A DNA stretch of 64,000 nucleotides from Bradyrhizobium sp. CB82 (GCF_029714405.1 NZ_CP121650.1:8189001-8253000), one strand, 5' to 3'. Shown: positions 51,484-61,097, counted from the stretch's first letter. Translations and numbers: made by a program. Notes: generated by a model not told the origin, from the letters alone.

Positions 51484-52854
51484 ATGGCCAAGCGAACACG
51501 CCACATCAAATTAGGCTTATTCCTCATAATCGACGGCTCCCACGAGGCGGCCTGGCGGCATCCGGACGCGACCTCCGGTCAGGGGATGACCTTTAAGCGA
51601 TACGTCGACGTCGTAACCACTGCGGATCGCAACTTCTTCGACTTTGTCTTTCTTGCCGACACCCTTGGTATCACTTCGGACAACCTCCCAATGATCAGCC
51701 GCAACGCGCGCACGGAGTGTTACGATCCTATCGTCCTTCTGTCGGCTTTAGCGCCATTCACGCAGGCAGTCGGTTTGGTGGCGACTGCCTCCACGTCCTA
51801 TAATGATCCCTATCAGGTCGCACGCAGATTCGCTTCGCTCGATCATCTGAGCGATGGTCGGGCGGGTTGGAATGTCGTTACCTCCGCGAACAGGTTCGAG
51901 GCGCTGAATTTATCTGATGACGATCTTCCGCCCCACGAGGCGAGATATCGTCGTGCCCGGGAGTTCGTCTCTGTTGTCAAGGGCCTATGGGATAGCTGGG
52001 ATGACGATGCATTTGTGCGCGACAAGGCGTCGGGAATGTATTTCGAGCCGACTAAAATGCACTTGCTCGACCATCGTGGAGAGTTCTTCTCGGTGCGCGG
52101 CCCATTGAACATTCCCAGATCACCACAAGGCCATCCGGTCATCGTTCAAGCCGGATCGTCGGAAGATGGTCAGGATCTTGCTGCGGCGACCGCCGACGTC
52201 GTGTTCACTGCGCAAGAAAATATCGAAGATGCGAGAGAATTTTATGCGAAGTTGAAGGCCCGCCTCCAGCGCTATGATCGCAGCGAAGACGATCTCATTA
52301 TCATGCCAGGCATATTTCCAGTGGTAGGGCGAAGCCAGAGCGAAGCCGAGGATCGCTTTGAAAGCCTGCAGTCTTTCTTGCATCCGGACGTTGCCATTCC
52401 TTTCATTAGCCGTCTCGGTGGTCTGGACCTGTCAGGACTTACTCTCGACGACATGCTTCCGTCAGTTATTGACGCGACGAACTCAAGCAAGAGCAGGCAA
52501 AAATTGTTCGTCGCGACCGCGAAGCGCGACTCTCTGACGATTCGGCAGATGTTCATGCGCTTCGCAGGCGCTCGAGGTCATCTGCAGGTCTTGGGTACAC
52601 CTGCAACAATTGCCGATTGCATCGAAGGCTGGGTCAGTTCCCGCGCTGCGGATGGGTTCAATGTCATGCCGCCTCTGCTGCCGGGTTCGTTGAACGACTT
52701 TAAGGACTTGGTCATCCCGGAATTGCAACGTCGCGGCCTACTTTCTTCTGCCATCCGCGCGGGCACGCTGCGGGAGAGACTAGGTCTGCGACATCCTCCC
52801 GATCTGTCGCACATTTATACAAGTGATCGGGCTGATCAAGGTACCGCTACCTAA
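51484..52854 (+). CDS. FMN-dependent monooxygenase, NtaA/SnaA/DszA type (luciferase-like)
   Basis: A 456-residue TIM-barrel flavin monooxygenase: HIKLGLFLIIDGSHEAAWRH, LVATASTSYNDPYQVARRFA, LDHLSDGRAGWNVVTS, NIPRSPQGHPVIVQAGSS and FNVMPPLLPGS are all characteristic, and the length is normal for the family. Members use reduced FMN from a separate reductase to oxidise C-N or C-S compounds; none is encoded nearby. It ends the cluster, 64 bp after the methyltransferase. N-oxidation or C-N cleavage of an aminophosphonate is a reasonable guess. Confidence 0.88.
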   Translation: MAKRTRHIKLGLFLIIDGSHEAAWRHPDATSGQGMTFKRYVDVVTTADRNFFDFVFLADTLGITSDNLPMISRNARTECYDPIVLLSALAPFTQAVGLVATASTSYNDPYQVARRFASLDHLSDGRAGWNVVTSANRFEALNLSDDDLPPHEARYRRAREFVSVVKGLWDSWDDDAFVRDKASGMYFEPTKMHLLDHRGEFFSVRGPLNIPRSPQGHPVIVQAGSSEDGQDLAAATADVVFTAQENIEDAREFYAKLKARLQRYDRSEDDLIIMPGIFPVVGRSQSEAEDRFESLQSFLHPDVAIPFISRLGGLDLSGLTLDDMLPSVIDATNSSKSRQKLFVATAKRDSLTIRQMFMRFAGARGHLQVLGTPATIADCIEGWVSSRAADGFNVMPPLLPGSLNDFKDLVIPELQRRGLLSSAIRAGTLRERLGLRHPPDLSHIYTSDRADQGTAT

Positions 52855-53075
52855 TCGGACATCACTGCGTTCTTTACAATCGAACAGATATTGCCGCATA
52901 ATTTTTCCGGAACATGTTGGGCCGGCGCGCCCGGACGGCCGCCGCTGGCGCGCTTGGACGGTGTGCCTAGGAAGCGTGAAGGATTGCATACTTCAATAGC
53001 GATCTACACTTCTACACCTTGATATGATCCGGGCGATGAATGGTGCCGCGCGGCGTGCTCCGTCAGCAAGCGACT

Positions 53076-53187
53076 GCGTTGGCGAGCATGAGGAAACTAT
53101 AAATTGCCAAGCAAACGCGCCACATCAAATTTGGCTTATTCCTCATAACTGGTTCCCACGACGCCGCTTAGCGGCATCCGGACGCCC
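53076..53187 (+). pseudogene. 5' fragment copy of the FMN monooxygenase gene
   Basis: GCGTTGGCGAGCATGAGGA, then AAACGCGCCACATCAAATT, matches 51460-51575 (leader plus the first ~30 codons) at about 85%. The start codon is changed (AAATTGCC for AAATGGCC) and the body is missing. Confidence 0.75.
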
Positions 53188-54499
53188 GTTCCCGTCAGCG
53201 ATCCCGGCCGGCATCGGCTCGGATCTTTTTGCCGGCGACTATAAACATACGCTCCAGCATAGGCTGGATTTTGAAAGATACTAAGGACGCGGGCACTATC
53301 TGGCGCACGCCAGACGATCTCGTGCGCTGGGAACCGATCTGATCAGCATCAAGTACTCGACTCTGTTCCTGGTGCCGGCCTTAACGTGTTTTGGCGCGAC
53401 GTTCTGCCCTATAGCAGCAGCAAGGGCTGTGCCGAACTTGTGTCCTCGGCTTTCCGTGACTCTTTTTCTGCCCGGCAGCCATGTGGGCCATGCCCTGGCG
53501 CTGGCCACGGCGACTGGCCCAGGATCGCTCGATCCCCGATATCCTGCCTGCCGTTACAGGGATGAGGTAGTGGAAATCCGCTCGCCGACCGCTATTCGCC
53601 CAACATACTTGACCTCTTTTTGGGTATCTTTGCGTTACTGAGCGCCTGTTCACCGACGTTTCGCCTACGCGGGTAGCCGCGACCCCGCGCCATCCCATAG
53701 CCGGATGCATAAGCTTTCGCTCCCGTCAACCATCAACGCTCGTAATTGATCTAGACAACAGAAGTATGTCACCTTGGTTGATGAACGTCGGACTGGCCAT
53801 GCACACTGCTTGCGGTCGCTTCGAACTAGTATTGTTGCTGCTTTCCTTATTGGCTGGCCTGTTGATATGGCTCAAGTTCTATGAGGGCATGTCAATGATC
53901 AAACGCCGCGCCTTCTGCTGACTGCGTTGACTTTCCTTTCCGCGTCGAACGGTGAGGATCATCGAGTATCGTTGTGGACGAGCGTGCGCTTGTAGAACGC
54001 CTGCGCCCTCCTTTTTAAACGGAGTTCTCAGCTTTGGATCAGTCGGCATCTGCTGCAGAGGCGAAGATGGAGGCACCCCACCGGTGGTTGGTCGAACAGT
54101 GCCGCTTGTTTACTGCTTGGCGAGGCGCCAATCGTGGATGCAGGCACCAGGTGCTAATTTGCGGCTACCGCGGCAAGGGGGCTTCAAGTACGTAACCGGA
54201 ATTGACCACAGTCCAGACGACGCGCGCTGATGTGCGGAAAGGGCCTTAAGGATGTGCGCCTCGGCAAGGTCAAATCACGAGGCTCGCCGAGCGGCTCAGT
54301 CGAGTTGCCACCGACATCATCGAACACGTTGATGGAGACCAGTTCGCGGTAGTGGAGATCGTCAAATTTTTCAGTCCCGGCGGCGGGATCGCCGTTCGGA
54401 CTATCCACAGGCTACTGCACCATAAAGGACGAAACACCGGTCGAAGCTGCGTCAGCGCCACTGTCATCGTTGGACCGCCGTGCTAGCTAAAGGTACAGA
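53188..54499. other. degenerate stretch, includes leader repeat copy C
   Basis: No intact gene. One frame near 54290-54470 reads RVATDIIEHVDGDQFAVVEI and could be a relic. The leader repeat lies at 53727-53795. Confidence 0.4.
53727..53795. repeat. phosphonate-cluster leader repeat, copy C
   Basis: GTCAACCATCAACGCTCGTA, then ATTGATCTAGACAACAGAAG and TATGTCACCTT, matches copies A (41837) and B (45415). Nothing recognisable from pepM follows it. Confidence 0.65.
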
Positions 54500-55285
54500 G
54501 TGAGTTGGATCGCTAAGATGACAGAACACACAAACAACCAAAAGGCTCACTTCGAATCTATTCATGACGCCTACGAGGCTCATTACTACGACAAGACTTC
54601 GATGGCCTACCGGCATCAGTTTATCTACGCGCCGCTGTTTGCTAACGTTCAACTAAATCGAGCGTCAGTCGCCGATCTGGCCTGCGGCAGCGGTCACAAC
54701 TCTCTCGCACTTCGTCGGTACTTTCCATCGGTAAGAACAACCGGCTATGACATATCAGAAAGGGCCTGTCGCGACTATCAGACCAGCGTGGGCAGCGCCG
54801 CACATCAGGTCGATTTAACACGCCCGCTGAATGCGGTTGAAACGCATGACGCCGCGGTTGTCATCGGAGGTCTTCAATACTGCATTGTCGATCTTGAGAC
54901 GACGATGCGCAACGTCGCGCGCATGCTACGTCCCGGTGGACGGTTGTTCATGATGGAGCCGAACGACGAGTTCCTCCTCAGCTCTATTCGTCGCCTCTGG
55001 TACCGAAAAGACCGCTGGTTTGAAGGGGACTCCGAAGCGGCATTAAAGCACGACGAGATCGCCAGCTTGGCGGCGCCCTATTTCGTAACGAAACGCGTTA
55101 TCTATGCGGGAGGGCCCGCTTTCTACCTTATTTTCAATAGCCTGATCACGCGCGTGCGGTTGCGAGCAAAGCCATATCTTGCTCCCCTTTTGTTTCCCTT
55201 CGAAGAATTGTACAATCTTCTTCCAGGGCGCTCCGCCTACGCCATGTTTCTCGCGGAATGGCAGCGGACAAAGGAAATACCCTGA
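54500..55285 (+). CDS. SAM-dependent methyltransferase (class I)
   Basis: A 261-residue methyltransferase with motif I SVADLACGSGHNSLALRRYF, GYDISERACRDYQ and VARMLRPGGRLFMMEPND. The C-terminal third is hydrophobic and basic (YLIFNSLITRVRLRAKPYLA), which suggests membrane association and a lipid-like or polyketide substrate. It starts with GTG 54500 (AAAGG upstream); ATG 54518 is the alternative. It is isolated between degenerate stretches. Confidence 0.8.
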   Translation: MSWIAKMTEHTNNQKAHFESIHDAYEAHYYDKTSMAYRHQFIYAPLFANVQLNRASVADLACGSGHNSLALRRYFPSVRTTGYDISERACRDYQTSVGSAAHQVDLTRPLNAVETHDAAVVIGGLQYCIVDLETTMRNVARMLRPGGRLFMMEPNDEFLLSSIRRLWYRKDRWFEGDSEAALKHDEIASLAAPYFVTKRVIYAGGPAFYLIFNSLITRVRLRAKPYLAPLLFPFEELYNLLPGRSAYAMFLAEWQRTKEIP

Positions 55286-55756
55286 CAGAAGGGTTGCTCC
55301 AGCAGGTTCAATCGAATTTCAAGCCTTATCCCGCGCCCGACGTCAGCGTCCAGCCGCCGTTAACTGTGATGCTCGCTGACAAACACGTCCTCGAGGACAT
55401 CGCTTCTGCACACCCTGCGTTCGGCTTGCGCGTCGTCTCGCATATTCACAGATTCTCAGGGCCGCTCCGATACATCTCTTGACCGACGACGTAGGCAGAA
55501 CTTTGGGAGGTGGTGGAGCGAAACTCGTTTTTGTCGAACGATGCCGTGTAGGCCCTCCATCTGAAAAAGCTCAGCTTGGTCCGGTCCGCAAGCTTGGCGC
55601 GAAACATAGATGCGCCCGAGAATGGATCAGCCTTCATGTGCTCGGGGATCAGTGTAGCAAGTCCCAACGACTTCGTCCCATTTTGTGATCACTCCAACAG
55701 CCCCGTCGCGGCGCCAGATTTAAGCGCACAGTCAAGCCCAGCCACAAGCCGACCTC
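55286..55756. other. no supported gene
   Basis: A frame overlapping the methyltransferase end (55258-55482) and a minus-strand frame (55667-55446) lack family resemblance. Confidence 0.3.
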
Positions 55757-56911
55757 TTAAGCGTCGACAAGCGGATAGACTACCCGCCTGACAGTTGCGA
55801 TGACGTAGTCCTGCTCGGCTTGGGATAGGTTGGGAAAAAGCGGTAAGCTCAAGGTTTCATCGCCCCATTTCTTTGCGACCGGCCATTCGTTTACTAGGCC
55901 GCCCAGGCGGCGCCGGTAAAAGCTCGTCTCAGGCACACTGCGGTAGTTTACCGTCACACCGACACGGGCCTCATTCAATCGAGCGATGGCAACATCCCGT
56001 GCGCCGTTCCCCACGCCAACGACAAACAGATGTTCAGCACTAACGCCTGTGCCGATCTGTTCTACCAGGCGCAGAGGTCCAGCTTCGAAAGCAGAGCGGT
56101 AGCGCTCAGCCAAGCGCTTTCGTTCAATAAGGCGCTGATCAATCGCGGCGATCTGCTTGGGTAATAACGCAGCGAGCAGATCCGGCAGGTTGGCCTTGGT
56201 GCCAAGCCGGTTCATATCCCAATGATTGTACCGCCCTTCTCTAAAACGATCGATCGCAGTCGCCGACATTCCGTGCGACCGCGTTTCTAGTGTACGTTGA
56301 TAGAGTTTCTCAGAGTTAAAAATCGCCGCTCCACCTTCTCCGCAAGTTATGTTCTTGGTGGCGTAGAAGGAAAAGATCGCGGCGTCGGAATAGCGTCCTG
56401 GTTTATATCCGTCCCGAGCACCTTCAAAACAATGTGCGCAATCTTCGATGATGATTGGCTCGGACCCGACCGAGCGGGCGCGACTCACGGCATGACGAAT
56501 ACCGCGCATGTCACACATCTGACCGTATAGATGGACAGGCATAACTGCGCGCGTTCGCGCCGTAACGGCCTTCTCCACAGACTCTGGCGTCATCAGCAGT
56601 GTACGGGGATCAACATCCACAAACACTGGCGTGCCGCCGGCTAACACTATGACGTTGGCAGTGGCGATGAAAGTCATGGCCGGTATGATGACTTCATCGC
56701 TAGGCTGAAGCTCCATCGCAAGCAGCACAGCGAACGCGCCGTTGGTCCAGCTGTTCATTAGAACCGCGTGGGGCACTCCAAAATACGATTCGATTTGCCG
56801 CTCGACAGACGCGCAGACTTTACCTGTGGTGAGAAAGGGCGTGTCAAGCACCGCCGCCACCGCGGCAGCATCAGCTTTGCTCAAAGGATGGCGATAAAAC
56901 TCGGCGTTCAT
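55757..56911 (-). CDS. DegT/DnrJ/EryC1/StrS-family sugar aminotransferase
   Basis: A 384-residue PLP enzyme that aminates nucleotide-linked keto-sugars. Typical sequences are PFLTTGKVCASVERQIESYF, DEVIIPAMTFIATANVIVLA, IIIEDCAHCFEG (Asp157) and the PLP lysine in FYATKNITCGEGGAAIF (Lys186), with NHWDMNRLGTKANLPDLLAA near 240. Length is normal. It is downstream of and co-directional with a nucleotide-sugar dehydratase 30 bp away, whose 4-keto product is the expected substrate. Confidence 0.92.
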   Translation of the reverse strand: MNAEFYRHPLSKADAAAVAAVLDTPFLTTGKVCASVERQIESYFGVPHAVLMNSWTNGAFAVLLAMELQPSDEVIIPAMTFIATANVIVLAGGTPVFVDVDPRTLLMTPESVEKAVTARTRAVMPVHLYGQMCDMRGIRHAVSRARSVGSEPIIIEDCAHCFEGARDGYKPGRYSDAAIFSFYATKNITCGEGGAAIFNSEKLYQRTLETRSHGMSATAIDRFREGRYNHWDMNRLGTKANLPDLLAALLPKQIAAIDQRLIERKRLAERYRSAFEAGPLRLVEQIGTGVSAEHLFVVGVGNGARDVAIARLNEARVGVTVNYRSVPETSFYRRRLGGLVNEWPVAKKWGDETLSLPLFPNLSQAEQDYVIATVRRVVYPLVDA

Positions 56912-56941
56912 ACCTTACGTGATCCTAACGGGACGGGACGC

Positions 56942-57886
56942 TCAAACAAATCTCGAGGTGTCCAGCTTCTCGACAATCTCGATAATCTCCTCGTCGAATT
57001 TCTTCATTTGCGACCAACCAAGCGCGCGCAGCTTCGAGTCATCAAGACTATACCTGATATCCTGCCCCGATCGATCAGAAGCTGCGACAAAGGCGGCGCG
57101 CTCCTCTATACTGAGAATCTGAGCAATTCGACGAAGAACCTGAATGTTGCTCCGCTCTTCCGTGCTGCCGATATTGTATATCTGATTTCTTCTGCCTTTT
57201 TCGATCACCGTCGAAATGCCGCGAACGGTGTCATCCGCGTGCAACCAAGAGCGAATGTAGCTTCCGTCACCATGCATGATAGCAGGCAAACCGCGCTTCA
57301 TGCGCCAAGCACTCTTTGGGATCAGTTTCTCCGGATATTGATGTGTTCCATAATTATTGGTCGGGCGTACAATGTTCCAACTTACGCCGAAAGTGCGCCC
57401 CCAGCTCTTTACCAGCATATCCGCAGCCGCCTTTGTCGCAGCATACGGATTGGATGGCACAAGTGGATCTGCTTCCGCATGGGAACCGTCTCTAATGTCC
57501 CCATATACCTCGTCAGTGCTGATTTGAATGAATCTCGGCCGTTCGTGCTCGTGCTTGCGACGGATCAGCTCGAGGCAATTTTGGACACCGAGGAAATTCG
57601 TTTCGCAAAACTTTCGCGCATTCGTAATTGCGTTATCGACGTGACTTTCAGCAGCAAAATTTACAAAGATGTCGCATTCCGGGAGAAAATCTAGCGTACA
57701 GATATTCGCCTCGTGGAATCGATAATTGCTGCTCTGGGAAAATTCAGCGTTCACCAAACGATCCGCCGCATAGCTGATCCGATCGATATTCTTGACGAAA
57801 TGCCCCTTATCCAGGCATTGGCGCACAAAATGCTTGCCAATAAAGCCAAGTCCACCCGTTACGACAACGATTTCCGCTCTGCTCAT
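56942..57886 (-). CDS. rfbB: dTDP-glucose 4,6-dehydratase-like SDR epimerase/dehydratase
   Basis: A 314-residue extended short-chain dehydrogenase with the NAD loop VVTGGLGFIGKHFV, NFAAESHVDNAI, the catalytic STDEVYGD (Thr124, Asp125, Glu126, as in 4,6-dehydratases) and YAATK (Tyr148, Lys152), and RPTNNYGTHQYPEKLIPK for the nucleotide-sugar. The TDE triad supports dehydratase over epimerase. It probably makes a 4-keto-6-deoxy sugar nucleotide for the aminotransferase that follows. Whether the sugar enters a surface polysaccharide or a small molecule is not shown. Confidence 0.88.
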   Translation of the reverse strand: MSRAEIVVVTGGLGFIGKHFVRQCLDKGHFVKNIDRISYAADRLVNAEFSQSSNYRFHEANICTLDFLPECDIFVNFAAESHVDNAITNARKFCETNFLGVQNCLELIRRKHEHERPRFIQISTDEVYGDIRDGSHAEADPLVPSNPYAATKAAADMLVKSWGRTFGVSWNIVRPTNNYGTHQYPEKLIPKSAWRMKRGLPAIMHGDGSYIRSWLHADDTVRGISTVIEKGRRNQIYNIGSTEERSNIQVLRRIAQILSIEERAAFVAASDRSGQDIRYSLDDSKLRALGWSQMKKFDEEIIEIVEKLDTSRFV

Positions 57887-58410
57887 GGAACCGTTAGCGC
57901 TTTCTGCCGATTACACATGTTAAAGAAGGACGCTGAGTAGAACTGGGAGGTAAGCGCCGAACTTTCGGTCCTACTTAGTCGCCGATATTGCCGTGCTATT
58001 CTTCAAAGGCTCTCGGCCGTTCTAGCCGCAACTGTCGCATGTGGCGGCGCTCCCAACACCGACGTGGCTCGAAGACTCGCGAATTTCTTTGGCTTCGGTC
58101 TCTCCCCTTGGCATCGGGCGCTGTTTCTCCGCAGGTCCAAGATCCTGTCGTGTCGCGCATCTTCAGCTCCTTCAACTTGGCCTACGGACAAAGGGCAAGG
58201 GCCGTGCCAGTGCTCCTCGCGCGCAATAGGCGCTTGATTGCACTTTGAGAAAGCTTCCCCAATGCTAACTGACGAACGATGTTTTGAATCTCACAAGTCT
58301 GAGTGCCGCTGTCAGAATCCGGACTAAAGTCGAGGGCACCGTGCGTCCGAACGTTGCCCCCGGGCTTAATCCAGGCTGAAGGCTCTGGCCCAACAAGAAC
58401 CAGCCCAGGA
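57887..58410. other. no supported gene
   Basis: Frames on both strands (58182-58478 minus includes GLVLVGPEPSAWIKPGGNVR), not recognised. Upstream of the first copy of the leader described next. Confidence 0.3.
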
Positions 58411-58700
58411 GCGCAAAACTCTAGTTCTAGGTTGGTCCAAACCTTGGTCTCGCTGCACCGAGGCGGTGGCTCTACCAATTCTCGGAGGAGATAGCAGGGC
58501 TCAGATCAGTTAGAAACTCCTTAAGGCTGATATCCATTAGAAGCCGTTTCTACGAGGCGGGCAGGAAGGGGCCTATGCCAAGAGCTAACCACTTTGCCAA
58601 CGGAAAGACGTCGTCCGTCTTGCTGGATCGGTGGCTCCGCTCGCCAAAACCACATCAATTCTTTTCGGCTGGCTGTTATACTACAGCAGTTAGCGGATCG
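58411..58700. repeat. glycan-region leader repeat, copy 1, with decayed gene start
   Basis: Matches 63296-63620: shared TCTACCAATTCTCGGAGGAG, ACGAGGCGGGCAGGAAGG and ATGCCAAGAG, followed by the first ~45 codons of the membrane-protein gene in broken frames (ANHFANGKTSSVLLD; CTACAGCAGTTAGCG with a stop). Confidence 0.75.
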
Positions 58701-58760
58701 ATCTCAGCAACGAATGTTCCTACCTCAAATTCATCGCGAACGCATTCTCCTGTCGCCACC
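58575..58760 (+). pseudogene. decayed 5' copy of the large membrane-protein gene
   Basis: MPRANHFANGKTSSVLLDRW parallels MPRDKFFANGKTLSALLDWT at 63476. A shift near 58650 and stops follow, although SYLKFIANAFS still matches LYLNSIANPFA. The rest of the gene is absent. Confidence 0.65.
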
Positions 58761-59078
58761 GGGCTTTCTCGAGCCGCAACCAGCCGGTCTGTTATCTTAT
58801 TCAGCAGGATCTGGCGAACCTGGTGGGCGGGTTCAGCGAGTTCGCCTAAAGAGGCAATCCACTGTCGCAACCGCTGGTGAAGCGCTTCGCCGCGCGGACG
58901 GCAGCGCACGGCTCCCTGGTTTTGCCCACCGAACAATATTGGCCGCAAGCATAAGAAACACTGCATCAATGGATTACGAATGACCGATAGAAGGCGAGAC
59001 TCGGCTTTCGAAGCGTGGATAGCGCCGCGGATCACGCTCGCTTTCCTGCCCTAGGCAGCCCATCGGAAGGGGATAACT
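58761..59078. other. no supported gene
   Basis: A minus-strand frame (59035-58676) is open, but the family is unknown and it overlaps the decayed copy. Nothing else seen. Confidence 0.3.
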
Positions 59079-60269
59079 ATGGGTAGAAATGTCATCGATA
59101 AATCGGCCGATAGCCGGTCAGGGCAAAGCCGGCCGAAGTCCCTATCCATTGTGGTACCCTGCTACAATGAAGAGAATGGTATCGCTGAACTCATTGGAAG
59201 ATGTCAGCAGAGCGCTTCTGAAGTGGTCGGCGATGACTATGAACTTGTGCTTGTGGATGACGGTTCTGCCGATGGAACGTGGCAGGAAATCTCAGCGGAG
59301 ACTGAGCGTGGCCGGCATATTGTCGGCATCAGGCTGTCACGGAACTTCGGGCAAGAAGTAGCGCTAACGGCAGGCCTGTTAGCGGCAAGTGGCGAGTTGG
59401 TTCTCGTTATCGACGCGGATCTGCAAGACCCTCCAGAATTGCTTTCACCCATGGTGGAGGTCATGAAGCGCGAAGGCGCGGACGTCGTATATGGCCAGAG
59501 GAAGACACGTGCTGGCGAAAGCTGGTTTAAGACGAAGTCAGCAAGCATCTTCCATTGCCTGCTCAAACAAGCGAGCAGCCTTTCGATTCCCGTCGACGCC
59601 GGTAACTTCAGGTTAATGACGAGCCGGGTCGCTAAACTTATAGCGCAGATGCCTGAGCGGGACAGGTTCATACCAGGATTAGTGGCCTCCGTTGGCTTCA
59701 AGCAGGTACCGTTCTTGTATGATAGGGATCGGAGATTTTCTGGTGAAACGAAGTATCCATTATCAAAACTGGTTCGTCTTGCGATCGATGCATTCCTCAG
59801 CTATTCGCCGGTCTTGTTGCGCCTATCATCGGCGAGCGCGGCCCTGCTGGTCGTAGCGATCGTCGCGGCTTCCGTCTACTCACTGTACTCTTGGCTCTAC
59901 TTTGAAGTGGTTCCCGGGTGGACCAGCTTGATGATTTCGCTTTTGATCGTGTCGTTCTTCCAATTTGCCTCGCTGAGTATTATCAGCGAATACATTGGTC
60001 GCATATATCTCAGCACCAAGAACAGACCGCTGTTTATCGTTGATCAGATCAAACGCAGCGGCTCGGTTCACGGAAGCGCAGATGATCGCGGTGAGGCTGG
60101 GGCGAAGACGGCTGACCTGGCTCGCAAGCATGGGATTCGAAGCGACAATTTAGACTGCACGTCCAACCACAACCCGACTGCCTCCTACGGGCCAGCGAAC
60201 GCCCGCGAGCGTCATGCGAACCTCAGCTTCGAGTATACCGCGAAACAGCCCGTTGGTGGCGGGATTTAG
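59079..60269 (+). CDS. family-2 glycosyltransferase (GtrB/ArnC/DPM1-like)
   Basis: Transfers a sugar from a nucleotide donor to polyprenyl phosphate at the inner membrane. Residues ~20-240 are the GT-A domain: SLSIVVPCYNEENGIAELI, LVLVDDGSADGTW, LVIDADLQDPPELL and RFSGETKYPLSKLVRLA. Two membrane helices follow (~255-280 and ~290-315), and then SEYIGRIYLSTKNRPLFIVD. Family proteins end about here (~330 residues). The last ~40 residues are antisense to the methyltransferase on the other strand, so the original stop seems lost at a junction near 60150. AAGGGG precedes ATG. Catalytic parts look intact. Confidence 0.88.
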   Translation: MGRNVIDKSADSRSGQSRPKSLSIVVPCYNEENGIAELIGRCQQSASEVVGDDYELVLVDDGSADGTWQEISAETERGRHIVGIRLSRNFGQEVALTAGLLAASGELVLVIDADLQDPPELLSPMVEVMKREGADVVYGQRKTRAGESWFKTKSASIFHCLLKQASSLSIPVDAGNFRLMTSRVAKLIAQMPERDRFIPGLVASVGFKQVPFLYDRDRRFSGETKYPLSKLVRLAIDAFLSYSPVLLRLSSASAALLVVAIVAASVYSLYSWLYFEVVPGWTSLMISLLIVSFFQFASLSIISEYIGRIYLSTKNRPLFIVDQIKRSGSVHGSADDRGEAGAKTADLARKHGIRSDNLDCTSNHNPTASYGPANARERHANLSFEYTAKQPVGGGI

Positions 60270-61097
60270 CTTGAACTCGTAAATGTCTTCAATCACGCTC
60301 GGCTTTCCGGGCATCAAGCGGCTGGCCATCATCAGCGGCAAGAGCAATGAAGTGAAAGACGATGAAAACCGAACTTCAAAGCCATTGCTACGCAGCTTCG
60401 CTTCCAGCTCGCCTCGGCGATAACGGCGCTGATGGCGAACGATCTCGTCCGCGCGGCTCCATAGCCACGGATGCTGCGGCACCGTGATGATCGTTCCGCC
60501 TCCACTTTTCGTGGCAGCTCGCAGTCCTCTCAGAACCGCCTCATCGTCCGCAATGTGCTCCACCACGTCGAATGCACCCGTGAGGTCGAAGATACTCTCC
60601 GCTGGAAGGTCACGAGCGTCCATTTGAACAAATTCTACCTTCGACGGCAGATGTTTCCTCGCATATACAAGTCCTGCAGGATGTAATTCGGATCCGACCA
60701 GACGATCCCACTCCCGGGATCCTGCAATTGCCCGCAGCACGAAGCCAGTCCCACAGCCTATTTCCATGAACGAGCGCGCTCGTGGAAAGAATCGATCCAC
60801 CAGACCGACGATCAAGCTGTTGCGGGCGACAAACCAGAAATGCCCGGCCTCGAATTGGGCAAGCACGTCGAACGCATCGGGATCAAATCCACTGGCGGTA
60901 TTTGCAAGCTCGGGGGCGAACATCGGGATCCCCTCCGCTTGTGGAACGACGTGCGCACATCGAGGGCAGCGCCAGGCGGGCGGCCAAATCGGTTCATCGC
61001 CGGCCACTGGTTCGATCGCACCACAGGCCAGGCAGCGGCGGCCCGAAACCACGCCGGTGGTCAGATGGATCCGCCGTCCAACCTCACTTTTGTGCAT
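60150..61097 (-). CDS. SAM methyltransferase with N-terminal zinc ribbon
   Basis: A 315-residue protein from ATG 61097 (GGGAG upstream), whose start overlaps the stop of the preceding glycosyltransferase by 14 bp. The N-terminal zinc ribbon has RCLACG and RCPRC. The methyltransferase core has SFMEIGCGTGFVLRAIAGS, FDLTGAFDVVEHIADDEAVL and GGGTIITVPQHPWLWS, an arrangement common in polysaccharide-linked methyltransferases. A C-terminal hydrophobic stretch (SLLLPLMMASRLMPG) may bind membrane. Its 3' end overlaps the opposing glycosyltransferase frame by 120 bp. Confidence 0.87.
   Translation of the reverse strand: MHKSEVGRRIHLTTGVVSGRRCLACGAIEPVAGDEPIWPPAWRCPRCAHVVPQAEGIPMFAPELANTASGFDPDAFDVLAQFEAGHFWFVARNSLIVGLVDRFFPRARSFMEIGCGTGFVLRAIAGSREWDRLVGSELHPAGLVYARKHLPSKVEFVQMDARDLPAESIFDLTGAFDVVEHIADDEAVLRGLRAATKSGGGTIITVPQHPWLWSRADEIVRHQRRYRRGELEAKLRSNGFEVRFSSSFTSLLLPLMMASRLMPGKPSVIEDIYEFKLNPATNGLFRGILEAEVRMTLAGVRWPVGGSRVVVGRAV

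Noticed and set aside
54020..54480. Possible small regulator upstream of the methyltransferase at 54500
   Set aside because: Frames are broken and no helix-turn-helix or other family pattern is convincing.
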